Under the pieces are notes generated by a model. It was not told the origin of the DNA, did no database searches, and saw only the letters and a program-made list of their open reading frames with translations. The position numbers were made by a program, and so were the translations under genes. This document shows, piece after piece, positions 43,112 to 52,218 of a DNA stretch of 57,121 bases. Every line of letters starts with the position of its first letter. The first letter of the stretch is position 1. Source of the stretch: Deltaproteobacteria bacterium (GTDB lineage Bacteria; Myxococcota_A; Polyangia; Fen-1088); assembly GCA_016935975.1 (NCBI GenBank), contig JAFGPX010000190.1, positions 1-57,121 of the forward strand, written 5' to 3'.

Positions 43112-43636
43112 ATGCGATCGATTGCCATCTTGTCCCGTGTGTTCGTTCTGGCCCTTGCCGCGCTCGTTGTTGCGCCTGCCTCCACCCGGGGCGCGCCACC
43201 GACCCCGGAGGCACTGCGCGCGCGCAAGCTTGCCGCCCGCCGTTTTGCCGGCATGGCCGTTTCGCTGCCGCAGTCGGCCTTCGCCCACGGCCTGCGCGTG
43301 TGCGCGCGCGAAACGCCGTCGGGGATCATCGGGTACTGGAAGGTCCCACGCAAGGCCATGGAGCGCATCGACGCGGAGCTCTTCCTTCACCTGCGCAAGA
43401 GCGGCCTCGACAAGGGGTTGCCGTTCTCGGCCAAGCTCTATGTGCGGCAGTACGCCGGCTACGTTCGCGACGGCATGCGCTTCGTGTACGTGAACGCACT
43501 GCTCGTCGAAAAAGGCAGTCGCGCGGCCAGGGAAGCGCAGAAACGCTTTCCGCGCTCTTGCGAGGCGGTCAAAGGGTCGTGGGGCATCCAGTACGACACG
43601 CAAACCAAGAAGTTCATGGGGTTCTCGTCCAAGTAG
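43112..43636 (+). CDS. Secreted hypothetical protein (174 aa)
   Basis: A signal peptide (IAILSRVFVLALAALVVAPASTRGA) and a basic mature part with a compact alpha/beta look: VPRKAMERIDAELFLHLRKSGL, SAKLYVRQYAGYVRDGMRFVYVNALL, CEAVKGSWGIQYDTQTKKFMGF. Two Cys residues could pair. No family recognised. Single gene, divergent from the DUF362 gene. Confidence 0.7.
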   Translation: MRSIAILSRVFVLALAALVVAPASTRGAPPTPEALRARKLAARRFAGMAVSLPQSAFAHGLRVCARETPSGIIGYWKVPRKAMERIDAELFLHLRKSGLDKGLPFSAKLYVRQYAGYVRDGMRFVYVNALLVEKGSRAAREAQKRFPRSCEAVKGSWGIQYDTQTKKFMGFSSK

Positions 43637-43686
43637 CGCGCACGAGCCGGCCGGTCCCGTCGGCACTTGCGCTTCACCTCTCGCCG

Positions 43687-45480
43687 CTATCGGCCGTGGG
43701 GCGTTGCGGATGCGCTTGCCGCGCCCAGACTCCCGGCCACGGGCGGCTTGCGTTTGATGACCACCAGCACCAGTCCGGCGAAGGCGAGCAGGCTGATCGC
43801 GACGCCGAGGTGATACACGAGCGTCGGCCGCCAGGCCGCGGTGAGGGTGTGCGTTCCGGCGGCCAGGCGCGTGCAGAGGACGCCGGTGCCCGCGCAGGGA
43901 TAGGCTGGCTGCGCCACCCCGTCGACGGTAATCGACCATCCGGGAAACCAGAAGATGGGCAGGCCCAACTCGCCCGGTCGCTCGGTCTGCGTGCGCAGGG
44001 TGAAGTGACCGCGCTCGTCCGCGCCGGGCAGCCGCGCCTCGGGGAGCGGCACCCCGTCCAGCGTCGCGTGCTCGTTGCGCATGAGCTTGCCCAGTGTCTC
44101 GAGATCGTGCGCCCAGGCCGGCCGGAACTCGTCTTGAATGCTCGTCGTGTAGTAGCCGAGCGCGAGCAGTTGGCGCAGGCAGGCTTCCCCGCAAACGTAG
44201 GTGGCGAGGGGCCGGCAATAGGGCAGCGAGGCCGCCGCCACGATCACCGCAGCAAGGGTGGCCAGCATGGCTTCGAAGCGGAGCCAGCGCAGGCGGCGCC
44301 AGCGCGGCGCCGCGAAGACGCGCACGGCGAGCGCGCCCGCGGTGGCGGCCAACAGGGTTCCCGGCAGGTGCAGGCGCCAGGGGAACTGCAGCAACGCCAG
44401 AGGCGCAAGCACGGTCCACAGCGGCGCCGACCACTGCGTGGTCAAGAAGGCCAGCCCCAGCCCAGCCAAGGCGAAGACCGCCAAACGGACGCGAGCGCGC
44501 CACGCGCTCCGTCGGGCGAGCACGACGGCCAAGGGCGCGAAGCCGAGGAAGACCAGAACCTGCGGGATCCCGAGCTGCAACGGCATGGTGTCGCTCGGCC
44601 CCGGCACCGAGATGCCGTAGCCCCACCCGGTGGCGACGAGCTGGCGCGGCTGCAGGAAGTGCAGTCGGTAGTCGAGGTACCGGTTGAAATCGTCGGACAG
44701 ATGCACGTCATGGCGGCCGAGCAGAATGGGAAGCCAGAAGAAGGTGCACAACAGCGCGGCGGCGCCGCACGCGGAGACCGCGCGTCCCATGCCGCGCTTT
44801 CGCTCCCCGGCCGGCAAGGTGGCGGCGAAGAGCAGGCCGGCGGCGCCGACGGTCGCCCCCAGGGTCAGGCCGCTGACGTTGTGGCAGAGCACGATGGCTG
44901 CAAGGAACGCGGCACAGAGCGGTAGACCGGCGCGGCCTCGTCCGGTCACGGTCCGGTGCATGGCCCAGAGCGCCCATGGCGCGAACGCGCCGGCGACGTA
45001 CTCCGGGTAGTTCGCGCGCACGAAGAGGTTCGACAGCTGGTAGGGCGCGAAGGCGAAGAGCGCCCAGGCCCAAAAGCCGCCGGCCTTGCCGCCCAGCTCG
45101 CGTCCGAGTCGCCAAGCCCCCACGGCCAACGCCAGCGCCGCGGCGATGGTCACGGCATTGAGCGCCGAAACCGGGCCTAGGCCGAGCACGTGGAACCAGG
45201 CGGCGAAGGCATAGGCCAGCCAGCCGTAGTAGATGAACAAGGGATAGCCGAGCCCGCCGGCCAGCGCCGGCACCCAGCGGGGGATGATCTCGCCGTTGCG
45301 CCAGATGTCGGCGACCAGCAATACGCGCAGGGCGTGGTACTCGGGACGGTGTCCGGCCAGGAGATGACGGGTGGCCACGAAGCGCAGCGACCACAGCGTC
45401 AATAGGATCGCCGCCAACGCCGCGAGCACGAACCAAGCCTTGCGGCCAGCCAACCTCTCGGACTCGCCAGCTCGCAGCAT
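43687..45480 (-). CDS. Multi-pass membrane protein, PTPS-related (YfhO-like) family
   Basis: 597 residues, about 12 transmembrane helices. Motif WVPALAGGLGYPLFIYYGWLAYAFAAWFH, then RANYPEYVAGAFAPWALWA and GRHDVHLSDDFNRYLDYRLHFLQPRQLVATGWGYG match the 'PTPS-related' integral membrane family, close to YfhO/GtrA-type glycosyl-lipid enzymes. A periplasmic domain at about 480-560 (ITVDGVAQPAYPC) precedes the last helix. Probably a cell-surface glycosylation enzyme using polyprenyl-linked sugars (inference). Confidence 0.75.
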   Translation of the reverse strand: MLRAGESERLAGRKAWFVLAALAAILLTLWSLRFVATRHLLAGHRPEYHALRVLLVADIWRNGEIIPRWVPALAGGLGYPLFIYYGWLAYAFAAWFHVLGLGPVSALNAVTIAAALALAVGAWRLGRELGGKAGGFWAWALFAFAPYQLSNLFVRANYPEYVAGAFAPWALWAMHRTVTGRGRAGLPLCAAFLAAIVLCHNVSGLTLGATVGAAGLLFAATLPAGERKRGMGRAVSACGAAALLCTFFWLPILLGRHDVHLSDDFNRYLDYRLHFLQPRQLVATGWGYGISVPGPSDTMPLQLGIPQVLVFLGFAPLAVVLARRSAWRARVRLAVFALAGLGLAFLTTQWSAPLWTVLAPLALLQFPWRLHLPGTLLAATAGALAVRVFAAPRWRRLRWLRFEAMLATLAAVIVAAASLPYCRPLATYVCGEACLRQLLALGYYTTSIQDEFRPAWAHDLETLGKLMRNEHATLDGVPLPEARLPGADERGHFTLRTQTERPGELGLPIFWFPGWSITVDGVAQPAYPCAGTGVLCTRLAAGTHTLTAAWRPTLVYHLGVAISLLAFAGLVLVVIKRKPPVAGSLGAASASATPHGR

Positions 45481-45540
45481 TGCGCGTTTCTGGCGGATCG
45501 GAGCGCGACGTTTGCGCCCCGGTCCGCCGGTGGACGCCCG

Positions 45541-47022
45541 CTACTTCTTGCCCGCGTCGATGAGCTTGAATTCGGTGCGGCGGTTCCGGGCACGGCCCGA
45601 GGCGGTCGAGTTGTCCGCGAGGGGCCGATCCTCGCCGTAGCCGATGGATACCAGTCGCGAGGTGGCGACGCCGCGCGATACGAAGTATAGCTTCACGGAG
45701 TCGGCGCGCCGTTGCGACAGGCTTAGATTGTACGACGCCCTGCCCCTGCTGTCGGTGTGTCCCGAGATCTCGAGGTTCACGTCCGGGAAGTCCTGCAGGA
45801 CCTTGACCGCGCGATCGAGCACGGCCCACGACCCGGGCAGGATCTCCGCCGAGTTGGTCTTGAAGTTGATGCCCTCGATGACGCCGGTGAACTTCTTCAC
45901 CTCGGCCGGGACCTCGTCCGGGCAACCGTCTTCGTCTTTGTAGTGGTTGATGGTCTCGGGCTGGTTCGGGCACTTGTCGATGGCATCGGCGATGCCGTCC
46001 TTGTCGTTGTCCGGCTCCGCACAGCCATCGTTGTCCTCGAAGTTGTCCTTGTCCTCGGGCTCGTTCGGGCACTTGTCGAGGCCGTCCGGCACGCCGTCCT
46101 TGTCGTTGTCGGCATCGGGGCAGCCGTCCTCGTCTTCGAAGCCGTCTTTCTCCTCGGGGTCGTTCGGACACTTGTCGATGGTGTCGGGGACGTCGTCCTT
46201 GTCGTTGTCGACGTCCGGACAACCATCGTTGTCCTCGAAGCCGTCCTTGTCCTCGGCCTCCTTCGGGCACTTATCGACGTCGTCGGGGACACCGTCGGCG
46301 TCGCCGTCGAAGCGGGGCGCTTCCTTGATGGTCGTCGTGGACCTCTCGATCTCGCTGAAGGCTATCCACGCGCCGCCGAAGACCTCGAAGTCCGGGCCGG
46401 TGTACCCGATGCGGCTGCCATGGGGGATGACGGGCATGGCGGTCCATGGCACGAGGATGCGGCCGTCGAAGCGCAGGCCGACCCGGGGATGAAACCCGAC
46501 CTTGAAGCCGGCTCCCGCGTGCAGGAATTCCCAGGTCTGGCTGGAAACGACGTTCTCGTCGCTCGACAGCGAGGTCAGGCCCCCGACGCCGGCAAGCAGG
46601 AACGGCGTGAGCTTGTAATTGTCGGCAAGGTTCAGCACGAAGCTGCCGCGATAGCCGAAGACCCACAGCCTGGCATTCCTGAGCTCGTTGGGGTTGTCAA
46701 GCGGGGTGACATAGCCTCGCGTGATGGTCGGGACGGCGGCGAATTCGACCTCGACACCGATCCAGCGGTTGAAGTGCAGACCCAGACTGGCACCCAAAAG
46801 GCCCGAGTGCTTGGGCGACTTCTCGGTGGGATCTCCCTTGACGCGACCGAGCGCGTGGTCCTCGGTGAAGAAGTGGCCGCCGCCGAACACGCTGAAGTCG
46901 AACCGGTACTCCGGATTCTCTTGGCTCGATTCCGTCACGGTCGGTTCCGCTGCCGCAGCCCGGCCGTTGCCGGCCGTCAGAAGAAGCGCTCCCATCATCA
47001 ATGTCACGGGTAGACGACGCAT
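45541..47022 (-). CDS. OmpA-family outer-membrane protein with thrombospondin type 3 repeats
   Basis: 493 residues from ATG 47022 after a signal peptide (LLLTAGNGRAAAAEP). The N-terminal half is a beta barrel (RFDFSVFGGGHFF, FNRWIGVEVEFAAVPT, FVLNLADNYKLTPFLLAGVGGL). Residues about 265-375 hold four or five DxDxDG-type calcium repeats, e.g. DADGVPDDVDKCPKEAEDKD and DGFEDNDGCPD. The C-terminus is an OmpA domain: INFKTNSAEILPGSW, EISGHTDSRGRASYNLSLSQ, GYGEDRPLADN. It links the outer membrane to peptidoglycan. The longer start at 47061 (GTG) adds 13 residues without a signal and is less likely. Confidence 0.9.
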   Translation of the reverse strand: MRRLPVTLMMGALLLTAGNGRAAAAEPTVTESSQENPEYRFDFSVFGGGHFFTEDHALGRVKGDPTEKSPKHSGLLGASLGLHFNRWIGVEVEFAAVPTITRGYVTPLDNPNELRNARLWVFGYRGSFVLNLADNYKLTPFLLAGVGGLTSLSSDENVVSSQTWEFLHAGAGFKVGFHPRVGLRFDGRILVPWTAMPVIPHGSRIGYTGPDFEVFGGAWIAFSEIERSTTTIKEAPRFDGDADGVPDDVDKCPKEAEDKDGFEDNDGCPDVDNDKDDVPDTIDKCPNDPEEKDGFEDEDGCPDADNDKDGVPDGLDKCPNEPEDKDNFEDNDGCAEPDNDKDGIADAIDKCPNQPETINHYKDEDGCPDEVPAEVKKFTGVIEGINFKTNSAEILPGSWAVLDRAVKVLQDFPDVNLEISGHTDSRGRASYNLSLSQRRADSVKLYFVSRGVATSRLVSIGYGEDRPLADNSTASGRARNRRTEFKLIDAGKK

Positions 47023-47145
47023 CACGATGACCTCCGCTGTTTGCTGAGAATGTGGTGCCACCCCAAGATGCCCCAGCCCGCCAAGGGACTTGAGAATAGG
47101 TCAAGCCCGGGATTTTGGCTATCCCGAGAAATCGGGGACGGATGA

Positions 47146-47259
47146 ACCACAGGGGGCACGGGGGGGACACAGAGCCGGACCGGAAGAGGAGGCGTTCGGA
47201 TCCGGCTCCGGGAACCCCTTCTTCTCCGGCCTCTGTGTCCCCTCTGTGCTCTCTGTGGT
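47146..47259. repeat. Dispersed inverted repeat, family B, copy 3
   Basis: ACCACAG at the left and CTGTGGT at the right, with arms of GGGGGCACGGGGGGGACACAG and CTCTGTGTCCCCTCTGTG, and GGATCCGG in the centre. Located between the GH94 stop (47272) and the OmpA start (47022), where nothing else is seen. Confidence 0.55.
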
Positions 47260-47271
47260 GAACCTGTCGGG

Positions 47272-49677
47272 CTATGCCCCGAGGAGAACTTCGACTTCCA
47301 CCGCCTTCGTCCCTACCGAGGGCAACGGCACGACGGCGCCGACGATCGGTTTGCCGCCGACGGCCAGCGAAACCGCGTTGCCCTTGCCCCGGCGCTTGAC
47401 AGTGATGTCGTAGCGCACGGAACGGAACACGCGCGTGGCGCGGAAGCCCGGCCAACTGTCGGGAACCACCGGCGCGATCATCAGACCCCGGTAGGTCGGC
47501 CGGATGCCGAGGATCCACTGCGTGCCGGCCACGTAGGTCCACGAGGCCGTGCCCGAGAGCCAGGCGTTGCGGGCGTAGCCGAACTGCTTGTGCTCGGGAC
47601 CGGCGATGTTGCCGCAGTAGACGTAGGGCTCGGTCTTCATGCAGTCCACGTCCGCCCGGGCAAACGGCGTGATCTGCAGGTAGTACTGCATGGCCCGCTC
47701 GGCCATGCCCAGCTTGGCGGCGGCGATGATGGCCCAGGTGTTGGCGTGGCAGAAGATGCCGCCGTTTTCCTTGGCGCCCGGCGGATAGGTGGTCGTGCCG
47801 CGCACGCGCTCGTCGCCTTTGACGTAGGCCGGCCACAGCAGGGCCAGGCCGAACTTGCAGTGGAGGCGCTTGTGCGCGCTCTCCATGGCCTGCCGCGCCC
47901 GTTCGGGCGGCGCGGTCTGGCCGATCACGGCCCAGGTCTGCGTGTTGAGCGCGATCTTGTGGTGGCTCTCGGCCTTGACCCCGACCGGCCGGCCCGCGTC
48001 GTCGTAGGCGCGCGCGTACCACTCGCCGTCCCAGGCGACCCGGTTCGTGATCTCGGCCATCTCTTCGTGGAGCTGCCGGAAGCGTTCGGCGTCGGTGGTG
48101 GCGCCGATGTGATCGGACAGCTCGGCTAGATCGAGCATGGCCCGGCAGAAGTGCTGGCCCGTCCACACGCTCTCGGCCTTGCCGCTGCCGTGATCCACGT
48201 TCATGGTGTCGTCCCAGTCCGCGAAGCCGATGCGCGGCAGCCCGTGCGGCCCGCGGTGTTTGAGCGTGAAGTCCACTCCGCGCAGCATGTGGTTCCAGAT
48301 GGTGTCCTCGCCGCCGTCCCAGTAGGCGATCGTGTGGTCGAGGTAGTCGAGATCGCCGGTCTCGCGCAGGTAGGCGCACACGGCCATGATGAGCCACAGG
48401 TGGTCGTCCGAGAACCACTGTGGCCAGTGCGGGAACTCGGCGGCCAGACCGGGGCCGCCCTCGCCGGTCAAGGGCATGACCTGATGCCAGGTGTGGCCGT
48501 CCTGGTACTGCAGGTGCCAGAGCATGTCGAGCGTCGCGCGGGCGCGGGCCGCGGCGTTGTGTACCGTGCCCAGGGTGTCTTGCGCGGAGTCGCGCGTGCC
48601 GAGGCCCCGCCCGGTGCCGGTCTCGTAGGCCGAGACGAAGCGCGACCAGAACAAGGTCGAGCGGCACTGGATGGGGTTCCACACGTTGAGCATGGCGTTG
48701 ACCACCGGGTCGGGCGTCTCGACGGTGAAGCGGCCCAGGTAGTCGTTCCAGTCGGCTTGCAGGGCGGCGAAGGCCGCGGTCGCGTTCTTGGGCTTCCGGA
48801 ACCGTTCGACGACCTTGGCGATGCGGGCCGGCTCGTCGGTCACGCCCATGATGTAGACGATCTCGGCCTGCTGCCCGGGGCGCAGGCTGAGATCGTGGCA
48901 GAGCGAGCCGATGTTGTTGCCGCGCGCGGCCTCGGTGTTGGTCGGCTGGCCCGTCTCGACCATCTCGGGATTCGATAGATCGCGCCAGCGGCCGACGAAG
49001 ATCTCGCGATCGGTCTCGAACCCGCACGGCTTCATACTGGAAGCGAAGTAGTTCGTGGTTTCCGCGAAGCGCGTCTTCGAGGTGATGATGCCGTTTCTGA
49101 CCGTCGCCTCCAGGATGTGCTGGCACCAGTCGAGGTTGAGCTGGTCGCCCAGGGTGTCGCGATAGCTGAACTCGACGTAGGAGAAGGTCCGCAGCTTGCG
49201 CGCCTTCTTGCCCACGTTCTTGACCTTGAGCACCCACAGCTCGCAAGGGCAGGTTTCGTCGGCCGGCGCGGGCGGCACGAAGTAGAGCAGGCTGGCCGCG
49301 ATGCCGTCCCTTTCCGAGGAGATTTTCGTGTAGCCGGCGCCGTGGCGGCATTCGTAGGAGGCAAGCTTCTTCGCCGGGGTGGGCTGCGCGGTCGGGCTCC
49401 AGAACTTCCCGCTCCGCATGTCGCGGATGTACACGTAGCGGCCCGGCTGATCGGCGGGCAGCGAGTTGTAGCGGTAGCGCGACACGCGGCGGTTCTTGGG
49501 GTCGCGGTCGAAGGCGAAGCCGCCCGCCGCGTTCGACACGATGCCGCCGTAGCGGCCCTCGCCGATGAAATTGAACCAGGGCGTGGGCGTGTCCGGCCGG
49601 GTGATGACGTACTCGCGGTTGGCCTCGTCGTAGTAGCCGTAGGGATTGGCGAGCGGCTTGTTGATCTTGCTGGCCAT
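47272..49677 (-). CDS. Cellobiose/cellodextrin phosphorylase (GH94)
   Basis: 801 residues. GH94 architecture: N-terminal beta-sandwich (GGFAFDRDPKNRRVSRYRYNS, REIFVGRWRD), then the (alpha/alpha)6 barrel with GLGTRDSAQDTLG (phosphate site, about 358-370) and HGLPRIGFADWDDTMN, where the Asp near 490 is the catalytic acid. Next MESAHKRLHCKFGLALL and GIFCHANTWAIIAAA. It splits cellobiose and phosphate to glucose-1-phosphate and glucose. Followed 12 bases downstream of the GPH symporter gene, so it is the second gene of a small sugar operon. Confidence 0.9.
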   Translation of the reverse strand: MASKINKPLANPYGYYDEANREYVITRPDTPTPWFNFIGEGRYGGIVSNAAGGFAFDRDPKNRRVSRYRYNSLPADQPGRYVYIRDMRSGKFWSPTAQPTPAKKLASYECRHGAGYTKISSERDGIAASLLYFVPPAPADETCPCELWVLKVKNVGKKARKLRTFSYVEFSYRDTLGDQLNLDWCQHILEATVRNGIITSKTRFAETTNYFASSMKPCGFETDREIFVGRWRDLSNPEMVETGQPTNTEAARGNNIGSLCHDLSLRPGQQAEIVYIMGVTDEPARIAKVVERFRKPKNATAAFAALQADWNDYLGRFTVETPDPVVNAMLNVWNPIQCRSTLFWSRFVSAYETGTGRGLGTRDSAQDTLGTVHNAAARARATLDMLWHLQYQDGHTWHQVMPLTGEGGPGLAAEFPHWPQWFSDDHLWLIMAVCAYLRETGDLDYLDHTIAYWDGGEDTIWNHMLRGVDFTLKHRGPHGLPRIGFADWDDTMNVDHGSGKAESVWTGQHFCRAMLDLAELSDHIGATTDAERFRQLHEEMAEITNRVAWDGEWYARAYDDAGRPVGVKAESHHKIALNTQTWAVIGQTAPPERARQAMESAHKRLHCKFGLALLWPAYVKGDERVRGTTTYPPGAKENGGIFCHANTWAIIAAAKLGMAERAMQYYLQITPFARADVDCMKTEPYVYCGNIAGPEHKQFGYARNAWLSGTASWTYVAGTQWILGIRPTYRGLMIAPVVPDSWPGFRATRVFRSVRYDITVKRRGKGNAVSLAVGGKPIVGAVVPLPSVGTKAVEVEVLLGA

Positions 49678-49689
49678 GGTGTCCCTCTT

Positions 49690-51099
49690 CTAGGCTTGGG
49701 CGGGGGCGGATTCGGCGGCCGCGCGGCGCTCGGCCAGCTCCTTCTCGATCTGCTGCATGCGCTTGTCGTCGAGCGAGTAGAGCAGGGGCAGCAGGGCCGC
49801 GATGACGCTGCCCACCGCGGGGATGAAGCTCACCAGCAGCTTGAGGCCGGTGAGCGAGCCCGCGCTCTGCGCGACGCCGGCCTGGTAGCCGAAACTGGAC
49901 AGGATAAGGCCCGTCACCGCGCCTCCCACCGTCCAGCCCATTTTCTGCGCGAACGACGAGGCCGCGAACACCAGGCCCGTCGAGCGGCGGCCGGTCTTCC
50001 ATTCCGAGTAGTCGGAGGCATCGGCGTACATGGCGTAGACCAGCGCCGCGGTCGGCCCCATGATGAGGTTCGCCAGGATCTGCAGGACGAACATCAGGAC
50101 CACGTCCTGCGGGTCCAGGAAATAGAAGGCGATGGTCACCACCGACGCCAGCGCCATCATGACCATGTAGAGCTGGCGCTTGCCGACCCGCTTGGCGATG
50201 GGCGCGACCATCGAGGTGCCGAGCAGGGTGGACAGGGAGCCCGCCACGAAGAAGGCGCCCAGCATGCCCTCGGCCGTCAGGTCGAAGCCGAGGACCGTCT
50301 GGTTGCCGACGTAGTATTTGAAGTAGTAGGCGAAGCAGCCGTTGCGGATCGACACGTAGCTCAAGGTGGCGATGCCGAGCACGAAGAGAATGAGCCACGG
50401 CACGTTGGTCACCACGTCGCCGAGATCGCGCAGAAAGGACGACTGGCTGGCCTTGGGCACCACGCGCTCTTTGGTGGTCGAGAAGCAGACCACCCACATC
50501 ACCATGCCCAGGAAGGCGTAGAGGCTGACGGTGATGGCGAAGCCGAGCTGCTGGCTGCCGCCGCCGAAGAGCTTGACCAAGGGCAGGGTGCATAGGCTCA
50601 CCACCAGGCCGGCCGAGTAGGCGCCCACGAAGCGGAAGGACGACACCTTGGTGCGCTCCTCGGAGGACGGCGAGATGACGCCCATGAGGGCCGAGTAGGG
50701 CAGGTTGATGGCGCTGTAGACCAGGCCGATGAGCCCGTAGGTGATGTAGGCGTAGATCAGCTTGCCCGTGCCGCCGAAGGGCGGCGTGATGAAGGCCAAT
50801 GCGCCGCACACGCCGAAGGGCACCACGAACCACAGGATGTAGGGCCGGAACTTGCCCCAGCGGGTGTTGGTGCGATCCGCGACCATACCCACGATGGGAT
50901 CGAAGACGGTGTCGATGATGCGCGTGACGAAGAAGAGGGTCGCCATCTGCTCGGGCCGCAGCCCGAAGACGTCGGTGTAGAAGAAGCTGCCGAAGAAGAC
51001 GAACGTCATCCAGAACAGGTTCGAGGCCGTGTCTCCCAGGGCGTAGCCGGTCTTCTCCTTGAACGAGAGCTTCTCCGTATCCGTGGTCGTGGTGCTCAT
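49690..51099 (-). CDS. GPH family sugar:cation symporter (MelB-like)
   Basis: 469 residues, 12 transmembrane helices. GPH motif: GYALGDTASNLFWM, FGLRPEQMATLFFVTRIIDTVFDPIVGMVADRT with a cation-site Asp, and RWGKFRPYILWFVVP between helices 2 and 3. Likely imports cellobiose or related disaccharides for the phosphorylase encoded next. The tail is Lys/Glu/Ala-rich. Confidence 0.88.
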   Translation of the reverse strand: MSTTTTDTEKLSFKEKTGYALGDTASNLFWMTFVFFGSFFYTDVFGLRPEQMATLFFVTRIIDTVFDPIVGMVADRTNTRWGKFRPYILWFVVPFGVCGALAFITPPFGGTGKLIYAYITYGLIGLVYSAINLPYSALMGVISPSSEERTKVSSFRFVGAYSAGLVVSLCTLPLVKLFGGGSQQLGFAITVSLYAFLGMVMWVVCFSTTKERVVPKASQSSFLRDLGDVVTNVPWLILFVLGIATLSYVSIRNGCFAYYFKYYVGNQTVLGFDLTAEGMLGAFFVAGSLSTLLGTSMVAPIAKRVGKRQLYMVMMALASVVTIAFYFLDPQDVVLMFVLQILANLIMGPTAALVYAMYADASDYSEWKTGRRSTGLVFAASSFAQKMGWTVGGAVTGLILSSFGYQAGVAQSAGSLTGLKLLVSFIPAVGSVIAALLPLLYSLDDKRMQQIEKELAERRAAAESAPAQA

Positions 51100-51166
51100 C
51101 GGCGCTCCTTGCTCCTGGCCGTAGATCGCAGGCAGCGCGGACTCTACGGCCGGGGACGGGGAGGGA

Positions 51167-52036
51167 TCAATAGATGGCGTAGGCGCGGTAGGCGCGGAAT
51201 TTGTGCACGTAGCCGCACGGCCGGTAGGTCAGCTTGGCCTGGCGCAGGCCGGGATCGCCGAGATCCTGCTCGCGGTTGACGAGGGTGAACTCGGGCGGCA
51301 GGGCGCGCACGAAGTCCTGGTTGATGAACTGGTAGAGGCCCTTCCTGTCCGGCACGGTCTTCTCGAAGTGGACGATGTACATGCCGCCGGCCCCGGCGGG
51401 CTCGCCCTGCGCATAGCCCACCGGACGGTCGCCGACGTAGGTGATGCGGCCTTGCAGGCCGAACTCCTGCGCGTGCAGCAAGGCGTCGCGCGCCGGCGCG
51501 TAGTCGGCCTGGTCGCGCGTGCGCTCCCGCCAGGCTTCGAGGATCGCGAGGGCGTCGGGTATGCGCTCGGGCGAGAGCGGCTCGGTGCGGGCGACGTTCT
51601 CGCGCTGGAAGTGGTGCACCAGGTTGCGCTTCTTTTGCAGGGCGCGACCGGCCAGGAAGGCCAGTTGCTCGCGGCGGTAGAGATAGTCGAAGTTGTCGCG
51701 ATCCTCCGTCACCCGGTAGCCGGCCGCGCGCAGCCGTTCGGCCTGGCCGGTCGTGGCCAGCTTCATGCAGACACAGCGAGCGAACAGCTCGTCGAGCAGC
51801 TCCTTTTCGGGCAGGGCGAAGGGGCAAATGAAGAAGCACTTGCCCTTGTCGGAGCCGGCCAAGACGATGGTGTCGTCGGCAAGCCGGGTGATGCGATAGT
51901 TGTGCAGGCCGCGGAAGCAGTAGATGCCGGCGAACGTCAGCTCGGACACCCCGTCGCCGAGCGCGCGGAACATGGGATCGAGCAGCGGTCGATCCGCCAG
52001 CTCGATCTCGGTCAGGTCTGGGTAGTTGCCGATCAT
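51167..52036 (-). CDS. DUF2156 (phosphatidylglycerol lysyltransferase C-terminal-like) protein
   Basis: 289 residues from ATG 52036; GTG 52048 would add 4. The fold is double GNAT-like: LTFAGIYCFRGLHNYRITRL, YRVTEDRDNFDYLYRREQLAFLAGRALQKKRNLVHHF (the hallmark segment) and KGLYQFINQDFVRALPPEF, then YINREQDLGDPGL-type end NREQDLGDPGLRQAKLTYRP. These proteins transfer aminoacyl groups from tRNA to lipids or other acceptors in some members; no membrane domain is present here, so the acceptor is unknown. Confidence 0.8.
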   Translation of the reverse strand: MIGNYPDLTEIELADRPLLDPMFRALGDGVSELTFAGIYCFRGLHNYRITRLADDTIVLAGSDKGKCFFICPFALPEKELLDELFARCVCMKLATTGQAERLRAAGYRVTEDRDNFDYLYRREQLAFLAGRALQKKRNLVHHFQRENVARTEPLSPERIPDALAILEAWRERTRDQADYAPARDALLHAQEFGLQGRITYVGDRPVGYAQGEPAGAGGMYIVHFEKTVPDRKGLYQFINQDFVRALPPEFTLVNREQDLGDPGLRQAKLTYRPCGYVHKFRAYRAYAIY

Positions 52037-52100
52037 CGGGGCGCCCACGGGCGCGCCCCGACCCTAGCACGCGGATCGTCGGGAGAGCTGGCTCGCGTTC

Positions 52101-52183
52101 GAGAGCACGGAGGGTGGGGAGGGCACGGAGACAACAAAGCGGACGGGGGCGCCCGATGGGGGCCCCCTGCCCGCTGTGCTCTC
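52101..52183. repeat. Dispersed inverted repeat, family B-like, copy 4
   Basis: GAGAGCAC at the left and its complement GTGCTCTC at the right, with GGGCACGGAGACA and CTCTGCC-type arms. Located between the DUF2156 start and the stop of the AgmX-type gene at 52219. A weaker match than copies 1-3. Confidence 0.4.
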
Positions 52184-52218
52184 TGCCTTTTGCTCTGCGC
52201 CCGCGACGGTCTACCCCG

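Noticed and set aside
46000..46320. Regular 100-base repeat in the OmpA gene as a DNA repeat element
   Set aside because: It follows the protein's thrombospondin type 3 calcium repeats and codon boundaries.
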